Counted from the stretch's first letter, positions 1 to 5,695 are shown. The stretch: DNA of 11,380 nucleotides from Burkholderiales bacterium (GCA_021298875.1 JAJTHJ010000183.1:1-11380); one strand, 5' to 3'. The notes: generated from the sequence alone by a model not told the origin. Numbers and translations are program-made.

Positions 1-81
1 AACAGTCGGGAGGCTTGGCTGTCCCGAGCTGGCGCGCTCATGCTTGTGCAAGCAGTCGCGCAAGGCACGGGTGCGGCCTAA
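1..81 (+). CDS. 3' tail of an upstream integron cassette gene (partial)
   Basis: An open frame enters from the left edge and runs 26 codons to a TAA at 79-81. That TAA lies inside the GCCTAAC core of the attC that follows. A stop codon inside the R'' core is a common arrangement in gene cassettes, and the next cassette shows the same design once its insertion sequence is removed. The visible peptide ends in the residues QAVAQGTGAA and matches nothing I recognise. The frame is short and high in GC, so it could be a chance open frame. The position of its stop is the only real support for calling it coding. Confidence 0.4.
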   Translation, partial: NSREAWLSRAGALMLVQAVAQGTGAA

Positions 82-204
82 CCCCTCGCTCAAGAGCCGA
101 CCCGCTACGGCAGGCGGGCTTGGCCGCGCAGCCGCCTTGGTTCATCATCGGCCGCACGGCCAAGCCCACCTGCCTCCGCGGTCGGCTTAGCTCGAACGTT
201 AGGC
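76..204 (+). other. attC: integron attC recombination site (59-base element)
   Basis: The outer cores are GCCTAAC (76-82, matching RYYYAAC) and its exact complement GTTAGGC (198-204, matching GTTRRRY). Inside them, the L-type boxes pair imperfectly: CTCAAGAGCCGACC on the left and GGTCGGCTTAGCTCG on the right, with an unpaired offset as in folded bottom-strand attC sites. A further 18-bp stem with one mismatch (109-126 with 157-174) forms the variable terminal structure, giving a long cruciform of 129 bp. Sites of this form are recombined by integron integrases (IntI) as folded single strands. No intI gene lies in the window, so the array must start further left. Confidence 0.88.
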
Positions 205-209
205 CGCAT

Positions 210-1145
210 TTGAAACGCTACCGACTACTCGGATTTGACTTCGACACACGCGTACGCTCACTGGATCCGATACCGGACGAGTGGGAGGAGCAGGTGAAGG
301 TGCTCCACCGTGCCAATCGAGAGCGCACGTTGGCTGGCCTCAAAGATGAGTACGGCTCGCGTGGCTTCGACCAAAAGCTTCAAAACTTTGTGGATCTCGG
401 CGCCAAGCCGTTCTCGATCATTGCGTTCCATAACCGCTTCTACGCGCAGGCGAGGTCCGCCTTCGTGGCAGGGCAGTACTACCCAGCTCTCACAAGCATC
501 GCAGCCCTTGGCGAGCGTGTACTCAATCATTTGGTCCTGGGTCTGCGTGAGCACTTCAAGGCTTCGGAGATTTATCGCCGCGTCTACCGCAAAGACTCAT
601 TTGACAACTGGGAGCTCGCGCTCGACGCACTTCACGAATGGCAGATCCTGACGCCGGAGGCAGAAGCTCACTTCCGCCTGCTGTGGAGGCAGCGGAACGA
701 GGCTCTCCACTTCAACCCCGGAACTGAGGTCAATGACAGACTCCTTGCCCTTCAGGCGCTGCAACTCTTCGGACAAATAGTTGAGTGCCAGTTTGCTTGT
801 TTTGGAGCGCTGCCTTGGCTCTTCACCCCTCCCGGCGAGGTTTACATCCGGCGAGATTGGGAGCGGCAACAGTTCATCCGACTTGTGTACCTACCGAATG
901 CCCTTCACGTCGGCTACAAGCACAAGGTCGTCAGTGCCTTTCCATGGCGCATCGAAGACAACGAGGATTACGAGGCGCGGGAGGTGTCCGACGAAGACTT
1001 CACGGATCTTCGCGTCCAGCACCAGAATGCGGCCTCTCAAGAAACTCCTACGAAGCGACGGATTTTGAACGGGTTTTTCATACGAGTTGCGACGCGGTGG
1101 CGGCCGGCACGAGTGTCATGCCGAGTTGCTGGGCGCGCCGGTTGA
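210..1145 (+). CDS. integron cassette gene: HEPN-type (R-x4-H) protein, 3' end altered by IS insertion
   Basis: The frame begins right after the attC. There is no in-frame ATG, so I chose TTG at 210, five bases past the GTTAGGC core; GTG at 294 is the fallback. As it stands the frame has 311 codons, but only residues 1-275 belong to the cassette. After codon GCC (1032-1034) the frame runs into the IS110 element and stops at 1143-1145. The protein is largely helical and charged. Arg162-Asn-Glu-Ala-Leu-His167 fits the R-x4-6-H signature of HEPN domains, with the usual polar residue after Arg. Many HEPN proteins are metal-independent RNases or toxins, and others are inactive partners. No nucleotidyltransferase (MNT) antitoxin gene is visible. 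Base composition is clearly lower in GC than the rest of the window, as expected for a captured cassette. The HEPN assignment is by motif only, and the specific role is unknown. Confidence 0.72.
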   Translation: MKRYRLLGFDFDTRVRSLDPIPDEWEEQVKVLHRANRERTLAGLKDEYGSRGFDQKLQNFVDLGAKPFSIIAFHNRFYAQARSAFVAGQYYPALTSIAALGERVLNHLVLGLREHFKASEIYRRVYRKDSFDNWELALDALHEWQILTPEAEAHFRLLWRQRNEALHFNPGTEVNDRLLALQALQLFGQIVECQFACFGALPWLFTPPGEVYIRRDWERQQFIRLVYLPNALHVGYKHKVVSAFPWRIEDNEDYEAREVSDEDFTDLRVQHQNAASQETPTKRRILNGFFIRVATRWRPARVSCRVAGRAG

Positions 1146-2430
1146 GGTTGTGCAGCACGCGCTGACGGTAACGCTCTTCGAAGTAGGCCTGACCTTGATC
1201 GGTGTATTCCTGGCCCTTGGACAGCATGGTGTAGATCAGTCGTGCGAGTTTGTGCGCGGCCGCGGTCACCGCCTTGGCCTTGTCCATGCGGGCGCACAGA
1301 CGTCGGAAGTACGCCCCCAGCGCCGACCGGCTGGTGCGCAGCGCCGCCGCCGCCAAGCGCAGCGCCTGGGCGGCGCGGTTGGCGCAGCGCTGGGTCTTGC
1401 CGCTCATGACCTTGCCGCCGGTGATCTTGGTGCCCGGACACAGCCCCAGCCACGAGGCGAAGTGCTTGTCGCTGGGGAACTTGCCCATGTCGGTGCCGAT
1501 TTCGGAGACGACCACCAGCGCGGTGGTCGCGTCGATGCCGTCGATGCGCGTCAGGTCCACGCCGCACATCTGGAACAGGCGCGTGCGCAGATCGAACTTC
1601 GGGGCGTTGCGCGCCTTGCTGCGTTTCTTGCCTTTCTGCGGTTGGGCGTCGGTGACTTGCAGCGCAGCGAGTTGGGCTTCGATCTCCTGGTCGCACTGCG
1701 CCAGTTGGGGGCCACAGAAGTCGAACGCGTCGAGCGCCTGGCGCAGGGCGAACAGGTGCTCGACGCGCCAGTTGCCCTGCAGGCTGCGCGCGATCTCGTC
1801 GTCGGTGGCACGCACACGGCAGTTCTTCAGGCCGGCCAGCACCTCGGGGTTGCGCTCGCCGGCGACGATCGCGCGCAGAATGGCCTGGCCGCTGGTGCCG
1901 GCCACGTCGGCGATCACGTTGGTCAGTTGAATGTTCATCTGCACCAGTGCCTTTTGCATGTGCTGCACACAGCGCGCCTGGGTGCGCAGCAGCGTGGCGC
2001 GCTGGCGGGACAAGGCGCGCAGCGCGCACACTTGGTCGTCGGGACGGAAGGCGCCGCGCAGCAGGCCATAGGAGATCAGTTGTTGCAGCCACTGGCAGTC
2101 GAGCACGTCGCTCTTGCGGCCCGAGACGTTCTTGACGTGCCGGGCGTTGACCAGCAGCACCGTGAACCCGCGGGCGTCGAGCAACTCGAACAGCGGAATC
2201 CAGTACACGCCGGTGGACTCCATCGCCACCGTGTCCACCCCGCAGGCGCTGAGCCAATCGGCCAGGCGGTTCAGGTCGGCGGTGAACGAGGCGAATTCGC
2301 GCACCGGCTCCTCGTCGCGATCGGGCGGCACGGCCACATAGTGGCTGGCACTGCCGATGTCGATGCCGGCGGCATTGGGATGGGTCAACTCCAACCCCTT
2401 GCGGTTGAAGGCCCGATTGCGTATGGCCAT
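1078..2430 (-). CDS. IS110-family transposase (DEDD recombinase)
   Basis: This is a 450-residue transposase. The N-terminal RuvC-like domain shows the DEDD set at Asp24 (GIDIGS), Glu71 (MESTG), Asp108 and Asp111 (KSDVLDCQW). The C-terminal Transposase_20 domain (about 290-410) has the IDGID hairpin region, the SWLGLCPG block and the catalytic serine Ser343 in VMSGK. These enzymes use a bridge RNA to pair the donor and target DNA. A start at 2526 is possible, but the ATG at 2430 has a GGAGG at 5-nt spacing and opens with the usual short lead before the first catalytic Asp. No frameshift or stop is seen and all catalytic residues are present, so the element may be active. The stop lies about 42 bp from the inferred right end. 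Confidence 0.93.
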   Translation of the reverse strand: MAIRNRAFNRKGLELTHPNAAGIDIGSASHYVAVPPDRDEEPVREFASFTADLNRLADWLSACGVDTVAMESTGVYWIPLFELLDARGFTVLLVNARHVKNVSGRKSDVLDCQWLQQLISYGLLRGAFRPDDQVCALRALSRQRATLLRTQARCVQHMQKALVQMNIQLTNVIADVAGTSGQAILRAIVAGERNPEVLAGLKNCRVRATDDEIARSLQGNWRVEHLFALRQALDAFDFCGPQLAQCDQEIEAQLAALQVTDAQPQKGKKRSKARNAPKFDLRTRLFQMCGVDLTRIDGIDATTALVVVSEIGTDMGKFPSDKHFASWLGLCPGTKITGGKVMSGKTQRCANRAAQALRLAAAALRTSRSALGAYFRRLCARMDKAKAVTAAAHKLARLIYTMLSKGQEYTDQGQAYFEERYRQRVLHNLNRRAQQLGMTLVPAATASQLV

Positions 2431-2450
2431 GGCGTCCTCCATCATTGTCA

Positions 2451-2630
2451 GTGGAATGTGGCGCCGGATCGGGCTCGTCGTCGTGATCACTCTCTCAAAC
2501 GGGATACCGCACAGCCGGCGACACACCGGCCGTTCGGTTCGCCAATGTCGATGACGCAGCCCAAGACCACGCTAACCCGCGGGCAGTACGCACCATTGCC
2601 GTATCGGTCTTCCCCGACGCCACATTCCAC
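2451..2630 (-). ncRNA. candidate bridge RNA in the IS110 left end
   Basis: This 180-nt non-coding stretch lies just upstream of the transposase ribosome site. It is bounded by a perfect 13-bp inverted repeat: GTGGAATGTGGCG at 2451-2463 against 2618-2630. On the RNA strand it holds GGGTTAGCG (2578-2570), which repeats the distal target flank plus core and first element bases (2711-2703). About 70 nt later comes TTGAGAG (2498-2492), which repeats the element's right end plus core (1040-1034). These fit a left target guide followed by a left donor guide, the order known for IS110 bridge RNAs. I could not place the right-side guides with confidence, although GTGGTCT just after the first guide could pair with AGGCCGC using two G-U pairs. 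A smaller stem (GCCGG/CCGGC, 2514-2530) lies between the guides. The length resembles known bridge RNAs, and the exact ends are not determined. Confidence 0.55.
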
Positions 2631-2706
2631 CTTGCCATGTCCGCACGCCACGGGCCAGACGTTTCTTCGGGACGATTTGCGGCGCGGATGGGCCGATTGG
2701 ATCGCT

Positions 2707-2728
2707 AACCCTTCTCCGCGGAAGGGTT
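2707..2728. repeat. perfect 8-bp inverted repeat at the distal IS flank
   Basis: AACCCTTC and GAAGGGTT pair around a 6-nt loop, directly after the inferred CT core of the insertion sequence and about 50 bp before dnaQ. No T-run follows on either strand, so it is not a standard terminator. It begins with the AAC of the reconstructed attC core, but the matching GTTRRRY core is not canonical (GTTGCGG). It may be the remnant or a very short variant of the second attC, or a structure in the dnaQ leader. Confidence 0.55.
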
Positions 2729-2775
2729 GCGGAATGGATCGGCGCGGCGGGCCGTGCCGGAAAGGAGAGTGACGC

Positions 2776-3486
2776 ATGCGCCAGATCGTTCTCGATACCG
2801 AAACCACCGGCCTGGAGCCGCGCGATGGGCACCGGATCATCGAGATCGGCGCGCTGGAGATCGTCGGCCGCCGCATCGTCGAGGAGCGGCGGTTGCACCT
2901 GTACTTGAATCCCGAGCGCGAGATCGACGAAGGCGCGCTCGCCGTGCACGGCATCACCGCCGAGTTCCTCGCCGACAAGCCGAAGTTCGTCGAGGTGGTG
3001 GACGAACTGCTGGCCTTCGTGGCCGATGCCGAGGTGATCATCCACAACGCGGCCTTCGATGTCGGTTTCCTCGATGCCGAACTCGCTCGCGCCGGTCGCG
3101 GCAGCTTCGCCGCGGCCTGCGCCAAGGTCACCGACAGTCTGCTGCTTGCCCGCAGCCTGCACCCCGGCAAGCGCAACTCGCTCGATGCGCTGTGCGAGCG
3201 CTACGCCGTCTCCAACGCGCACCGCACGCTGCACGGTGCGCTGCTCGACGCTGGGCTGCTGGCCGACGTGTATCTGGCGATGACGCGCGGGCAGGACACG
3301 CTGGCGATGGATCTCGCCCGGGCGGTCGACGGCGAGGGCTACGAAACCGTCGACCCCGCCAGCCTGCTCGTGCTCACCGCCAGCGACGAAGAGGCCGCCA
3401 CGCACGAGGCCGTCCTCGCGCGGCTGGCAAAAGACGCCAAGGGCGGCGCGATCTGGCCGCGGCAGAGCGCGGCCGCCGCGAGCTGA
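2776..3486 (+). CDS. dnaQ: DNA polymerase III epsilon subunit (3'-5' proofreading exonuclease)
   Basis: This is a complete 236-residue DnaQ. The DEDDh exonuclease motifs are Asp7-Thr-Glu9 (Exo I), Asp95 in HNAAFD (Exo II), and His153 to Asp158 in HGALLD (Exo III). After the catalytic domain, the segment QDTLAMDL (173-180) sits where the epsilon subunit binds the beta clamp. The C-terminal tail, which in the family contacts the alpha subunit, ends IWPRQS plus an Ala-rich run. The ATG is preceded by AAGGAGAG at good spacing. The protein removes mismatched 3' nucleotides during replication as part of the alpha-epsilon-theta core. In many proteobacteria dnaQ neighbours rnhA. Here the integron and insertion-sequence DNA lies directly upstream and no rnhA is visible. 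Confidence 0.96.
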   Translation: MRQIVLDTETTGLEPRDGHRIIEIGALEIVGRRIVEERRLHLYLNPEREIDEGALAVHGITAEFLADKPKFVEVVDELLAFVADAEVIIHNAAFDVGFLDAELARAGRGSFAAACAKVTDSLLLARSLHPGKRNSLDALCERYAVSNAHRTLHGALLDAGLLADVYLAMTRGQDTLAMDLARAVDGEGYETVDPASLLVLTASDEEAATHEAVLARLAKDAKGGAIWPRQSAAAAS

Positions 3487-3552
3487 AACCCGCCGACCAG
3501 CGGCGACTAGTCGCTCTTGCTGAACTACGCATCGCCGCCGGCGCGCCTTGTG

Positions 3553-3558
3553 TACACT
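3553..3558 (+). promoter_or_regulatory. possible -10 box for tRNA-Val
   Basis: TACACT lies 18 bases before the tRNA start, giving a plausible leader of about 12 nt. It is followed by a GC-rich discriminator. No good -35 hexamer sits at 16-18 bp spacing. The same TACACT hexamer is used at both divergent promoters near 5155 and 5215. Confidence 0.35.
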
Positions 3559-3576
3559 CCACCCCCTCTTCGCAGC

Positions 3577-3651
3577 GGGTGGTTAGCTCAGCGGTAGAGC
3601 ACTGCCTTCACACGGCAGGGGTCACAGGTTCGAACCCTGTACCACCCACCA
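3577..3651 (+). tRNA. tRNA-Val (anticodon CAC)
   Basis: This is a complete 75-nt cloverleaf. The acceptor stem is GGGTGGT (3577-3583) with ACCACCC (3641-3647), and the discriminator A is at 3648. CCA is encoded at 3649-3651. The D arm is GCTC...GAGC, and the anticodon stem is CTGCC/GGCAG with loop TTCACAC. The T arm is ACAGG/CCTGT with loop TTCGAAC. The anticodon at 3609-3611 is CAC, reading GUG valine codons, which are frequent in this GC-rich genome. It lies 90 bp after dnaQ and is convergent with the CYTH-CHAD gene. No attachment-site duplication of its 3' end is visible nearby, so there is no sign that it hosts an island. Confidence 0.97.
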
Positions 3652-3671
3652 CCGCTACGCCGGCCGGCCGT

Positions 3672-5144
3672 TCAACCCGGCGGCCTCATCCCGACACGAT
3701 TCAGTCGCCGCGCAGAACGCGCATCAGTGCCCGTTCGGCCTGCGGTAGCAGGCGCGCTTCGCCGTCCCGTTCCCACGCGGCCAGCTTGAGCAACAGCGCA
3801 TCGCCGGGCAACAGGCGCGCGCACACGGCGACGGCGACGCGCGCGTCGTTCAGCGTGCCCAGCAGGTCTTGCAGCTTTGCCAGTCGCTCGATCTGGTGCG
3901 CAGTGGCCTTGCGCGGCAAAGAGGCGCGCCTGCACCGCCAGCCGCCGCTGCGCGCGGCGCGCCAGCCGGGGTGCGACTGCGGTGAGCGGCGGGCCGGCCG
4001 GCGCCGTGCTCGCCGACCACTGCACCAAGCGCAGCAACAGGCGCGAGCAGCGCGGGCTGGCCAGCGCACTGCGTGCCTGCGCGCGGGCGCGCAGCCGCTC
4101 GGCCTGCAGCGCCGCGCGCAAGCAGCGCCGCTGCAAGGCGGTCAGCCCGGCAGCGCTTTCCATGCGCGGCAGCGTCTCCAGCAGCAGCACGTCGGCATCG
4201 CGCGCGGCGCCCAGGCTGCGCGCCAGCCAGCGCAGTTCTTCACCCAGATCGGCCGGGAAGGGATCGCCCCCGTCGCCGAGCATGCGCAGCGCAGAGCGCA
4301 GCCGGCGCAACGCGACGCGCGCCTGGTGGATGAACTCCGGCTCGTCGCTGGCGAGTGCGCCACCGACGTTGGCGGCGACAAGGTCCGCCGCATGGGCGGC
4401 CACCGCGCGCAAGGCTATCGCCGCGCTGTCGTCTTCGTGCCAACACTCGGAGAAGCCTTCCGCGTTCGCTTTGGCCGGCGCCGGGCTGATGCCCGCCGCC
4501 AGACGCACGCCGCGCGCAGCCTTCGACTCGGGCAGTGGGCGCAGCGCCAGTTCCGGCTCGGCGCCGGGGCGGGTGCTTTGCACTTTGTCGCCGGCCTGTT
4601 GCGCGGCACCGCCTTGCAGTTCCAGCGCCAACGCTAACAACGCCGCCGGCTCGCCCCGCTTGAGCTCAAGTTCCAGTTCGAGCAGCGGCTCGGTTCGCGT
4701 GCCGTCCACGGTCTGCACGACGCCGCGGTCGAGGGCGACTTCGATCAGCGCCTCGCCGCGTTCGACCTGCCAGGTCTCGCGCAGAAAACGGGTGGCAAAG
4801 CGCGGCGCCAGACGCTGCATGCCGCGCTTGCCAAGCAGTTGGGCCAGCGGCGAGTCGCGCAGCAACTGCGGGTGAAGGCGGCCACCGGGGGCGGGCGTTT
4901 CCCACTCGCCGCGCGCCGCCAAGGCCGCCAGCGCCTCGCCGGTCTTGAAGGTTTGCAGCCAGCGCCGGCCGCTGCGGCGCAGCCGCAGAGCAGCCTGGCG
5001 CCGTGCCAGCCGGAAGTCCGCCGTGTCGAGATAACGGCTGTCGGTCTGCTGCCGCTGCGGGCACCCAAACTGGCGCAACCGCTGCCGCAGCGCGCGCAGG
5101 GCCTCCGGTGGGACGGCCAGCTTCAACTCGACTTCGGTCGGCAT
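3672..5144 (-). CDS. CYTH-CHAD domain protein, frameshifted in the second CHAD half
   Basis: The frame as it stands has 490 codons, of which about the first 412 are in the original frame. Residues 1-200 form a CYTH triphosphate-tunnel domain opening with the E-x-E-x-K motif (Glu4, Glu6, Lys8), typical of inorganic triphosphatases and thiamine-triphosphatase-like enzymes. From about 235 a CHAD helical domain follows, with the conserved His-Gln-Ala-Arg-Val...Arg-Arg-Leu-Arg helix; CHAD domains bind polyphosphate. Near 3905-3925 the frame changes: the expected CHAD end (LQDLLGTLND and onward) lies in another frame. The usual second His/Lys/Arg-rich KRLRY-type helix between them is missing. This looks like an out-of-frame deletion of very roughly 80-90 bp rather than a single-base slip, though an assembly collapse in GC-rich DNA is possible. 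The first half could still make an active CYTH enzyme. The ATG at 5144 comes 7 nt after a TACACT box. Confidence 0.82.
   Translation of the reverse strand: MPTEVELKLAVPPEALRALRQRLRQFGCPQRQQTDSRYLDTADFRLARRQAALRLRRSGRRWLQTFKTGEALAALAARGEWETPAPGGRLHPQLLRDSPLAQLLGKRGMQRLAPRFATRFLRETWQVERGEALIEVALDRGVVQTVDGTRTEPLLELELELKRGEPAALLALALELQGGAAQQAGDKVQSTRPGAEPELALRPLPESKAARGVRLAAGISPAPAKANAEGFSECWHEDDSAAIALRAVAAHAADLVAANVGGALASDEPEFIHQARVALRRLRSALRMLGDGGDPFPADLGEELRWLARSLGAARDADVLLLETLPRMESAAGLTALQRRCLRAALQAERLRARAQARSALASPRCSRLLLRLVQWSASTAPAGPPLTAVAPRLARRAQRRLAVQARLFAAQGHCAPDRATGKAARPAGHAERRARRRRRVRAPVARRCAVAQAGRVGTGRRSAPATAGRTGTDARSARRLNRVGMRPPG
3701..3917 (-). pseudogene. displaced C-terminal CHAD segment of the CYTH-CHAD gene
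   Basis: In a different minus-strand frame from the upstream part of the gene, this stretch encodes about 70 residues that fit the end of a CHAD domain. They include HQIERLAKLQDLLGTLND, then an Ala/Val-rich helix, and an Arg/Leu-rich end at a TGA (3701-3703). There is no start codon or ribosome site of its own where needed. It reads as the natural C-terminus of the gene upstream, separated from it by the frame change near 3910. Confidence 0.7.
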
Positions 5145-5225
5145 GTCCCGCAGTGTAGGCAGCGGCCCGCCGGCTTGAGCCAGATCAACGCGACCGGGTG
5201 GGGTTGCCGTCGTACACTGCGCGGC
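5145..5225. promoter_or_regulatory. divergent promoter region, CYTH-CHAD gene / metal-efflux operon
   Basis: Two -10-like TACACT boxes face outward: 5213-5218 on plus, and 5157-5152 on minus. Each is followed by exactly 7 bases and then the ATG (5226 plus, 5144 minus). Transcripts starting at the usual distance would be nearly leaderless, and neither ATG has a good ribosome site. No convincing -35 hexamer is present for either, which suggests activator dependence. Confidence 0.5.
5175..5188. promoter_or_regulatory. FNR/ANR-like binding site
   Basis: TTGAG-CCAG-ATCAA differs in one base from the FNR consensus TTGAT-N4-ATCAA. Its centre (5181.5) is about 41.5 bp before the expected start site of the rightward operon (near 5223-5225), the class II activating position. 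For the leftward gene the same site would lie over the promoter at about -36. CRP/Dnr-type relatives share similar half-sites, so the regulator is not certain. Confidence 0.45.
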
Positions 5226-5591
5226 ATGCGGCGAGTGCTGATCATCCTGTTGGCCTGCGTGCTTCCCCTGAAGGCGGCGGCGGCGATGGTCGTGCCGATC
5301 GTCGGTGCGCCGGCCGCGTTTGCCGCGGTAGCGCCGCACGCTGCCGACGCGCACGCCGGCCACACGGCTGCGCACGACACCACCGCCGCCGACGAAGCGC
5401 CCTGCTGCTGCGACGATGGCGCGCGCGATCTCATGCACGACCACGGCTGTCCGCACCTGGCGATGGCGGTGGTCGCTCCCGGCGCGGTCGCTCTGCCGAC
5501 CGCCCCGGCCACGCCGCAACTGGCCCGGCACGCGAGCCGCTCCGGGCCGTCGGTCGTCCTCGACGTGCCCTGCCCGCCGCCGAACGCCTAG
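5226..5591 (+). CDS. Cys/His-rich secreted small protein heading the metal-efflux operon
   Basis: This is a 121-residue protein with an N-terminal secretion signal: Arg2-Arg3, then a hydrophobic run to about residue 20, with cleavage likely after the AAAA stretch. The mature part is Ala/Pro-rich with clustered metal ligands: His38, 43, 46 and 50, then Cys60-Cys61-Cys62-Asp-Asp, then Met70-His71-Asp-His73-Gly-Cys75-Pro-His77, and a lone Cys116. I do not recognise a named family. Small proteins of this build occur at the head of copper/heavy-metal operons (CopL or DUF2946-like), and a periplasmic metal-binding or chaperone role is inferred from ligands and place. The ATG was chosen because it is 7 nt from the TACACT box and opens the signal peptide; there is no Shine-Dalgarno sequence. 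The next gene starts 104 bp later. Confidence 0.75.
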   Translation: MRRVLIILLACVLPLKAAAAMVVPIVGAPAAFAAVAPHAADAHAGHTAAHDTTAADEAPCCCDDGARDLMHDHGCPHLAMAVVAPGAVALPTAPATPQLARHASRSGPSVVLDVPCPPPNA

Positions 5592-5608
5592 TCGCATCCC
5601 TGCGCTGC

Positions 5609-5629
5609 GGCGCGCGCTGTGCGCGCGCC
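5609..5629 (+). repeat. perfect 9-bp stem with 3-nt loop between operon genes
   Basis: GGCGCGCGC pairs with GCGCGCGCC across the loop TGT. A smaller hairpin, CCGTT/AACGG (5635-5649), follows. No T-run follows, so full termination is unlikely. It could act as an mRNA stabiliser or a partial attenuator between the first small gene and the DUF411 gene, the only non-overlapping junction of the operon. Confidence 0.5.
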
Positions 5630-5695
5630 TCTCCCCGTTCGATCAACGGCGCCGCCCGCGCGGCGGCCCGTCGGCATTCCGTCCCGGAGGCATCG

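Larger units (their letters stand above)
1036..2706 (-). mobile_element. IS110-family insertion sequence inserted in an attC R'' core
   Basis: The element consists of a DEDD-type transposase gene on the minus strand, about 42 bp of right end beyond its stop, and about 275 bp of non-coding left end upstream of its start. A long left end and short right end is the layout of the IS110 subgroup rather than IS1111. The boundaries are inferred as follows. The left flank ends GCGGCCT (1029-1035) and the distal flank resumes CTAACCC (2705-2711). With a shared CT core dinucleotide, excision yields TGCGGCCTAACCC, identical to 72-84 in the intact attC. There are no terminal inverted repeats and no long target duplication, as is normal for this family. 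The exact end positions may shift by one or two bases around the CT. Confidence 0.82.

Noticed and set aside
15..209. Upstream extension of the cassette ORF to an ATG at 15
   Set aside because: This stretch is the end of the previous cassette and the attC cruciform, so its translation is a by-product of a non-coding recombination site.
2431..2526. Longer transposase start at 2526
   Set aside because: The extra 32 residues lie in the bridge RNA region, while the ATG at 2430 has GGAGG at 5 nt.
2570..2578. CGCTAACCC as the distal end of the IS110 element
   Set aside because: It could give the same GCCTAAC join. However, the 13-bp inverted repeat runs past it to 2630 and the copy at 2703-2711 serves as the flank, so this copy fits better as the RNA guide.
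2707..2728. Intrinsic terminator
   Set aside because: The stem is good but no T-run follows on either strand.
2703..2735. Complete short attC site
   Set aside because: The 3' partner reads GTTGCGG, which does not fit GTTRRRY, and no L boxes are present.
1087..2772. 561-codon plus-strand frame opposite the transposase
   Set aside because: It is the antisense shadow of a clear IS110 transposase and shows no domain of its own.
3640..3700. tRNA-Val as an island attachment site
   Set aside because: No duplicate of the tRNA 3' end, and no integrase or phage gene, is visible to its right.
2727..4637. 636-codon plus-strand frame across dnaQ and the tRNA
   Set aside because: It runs out of frame through dnaQ and straight through tRNA-Val, so it cannot be a real gene.
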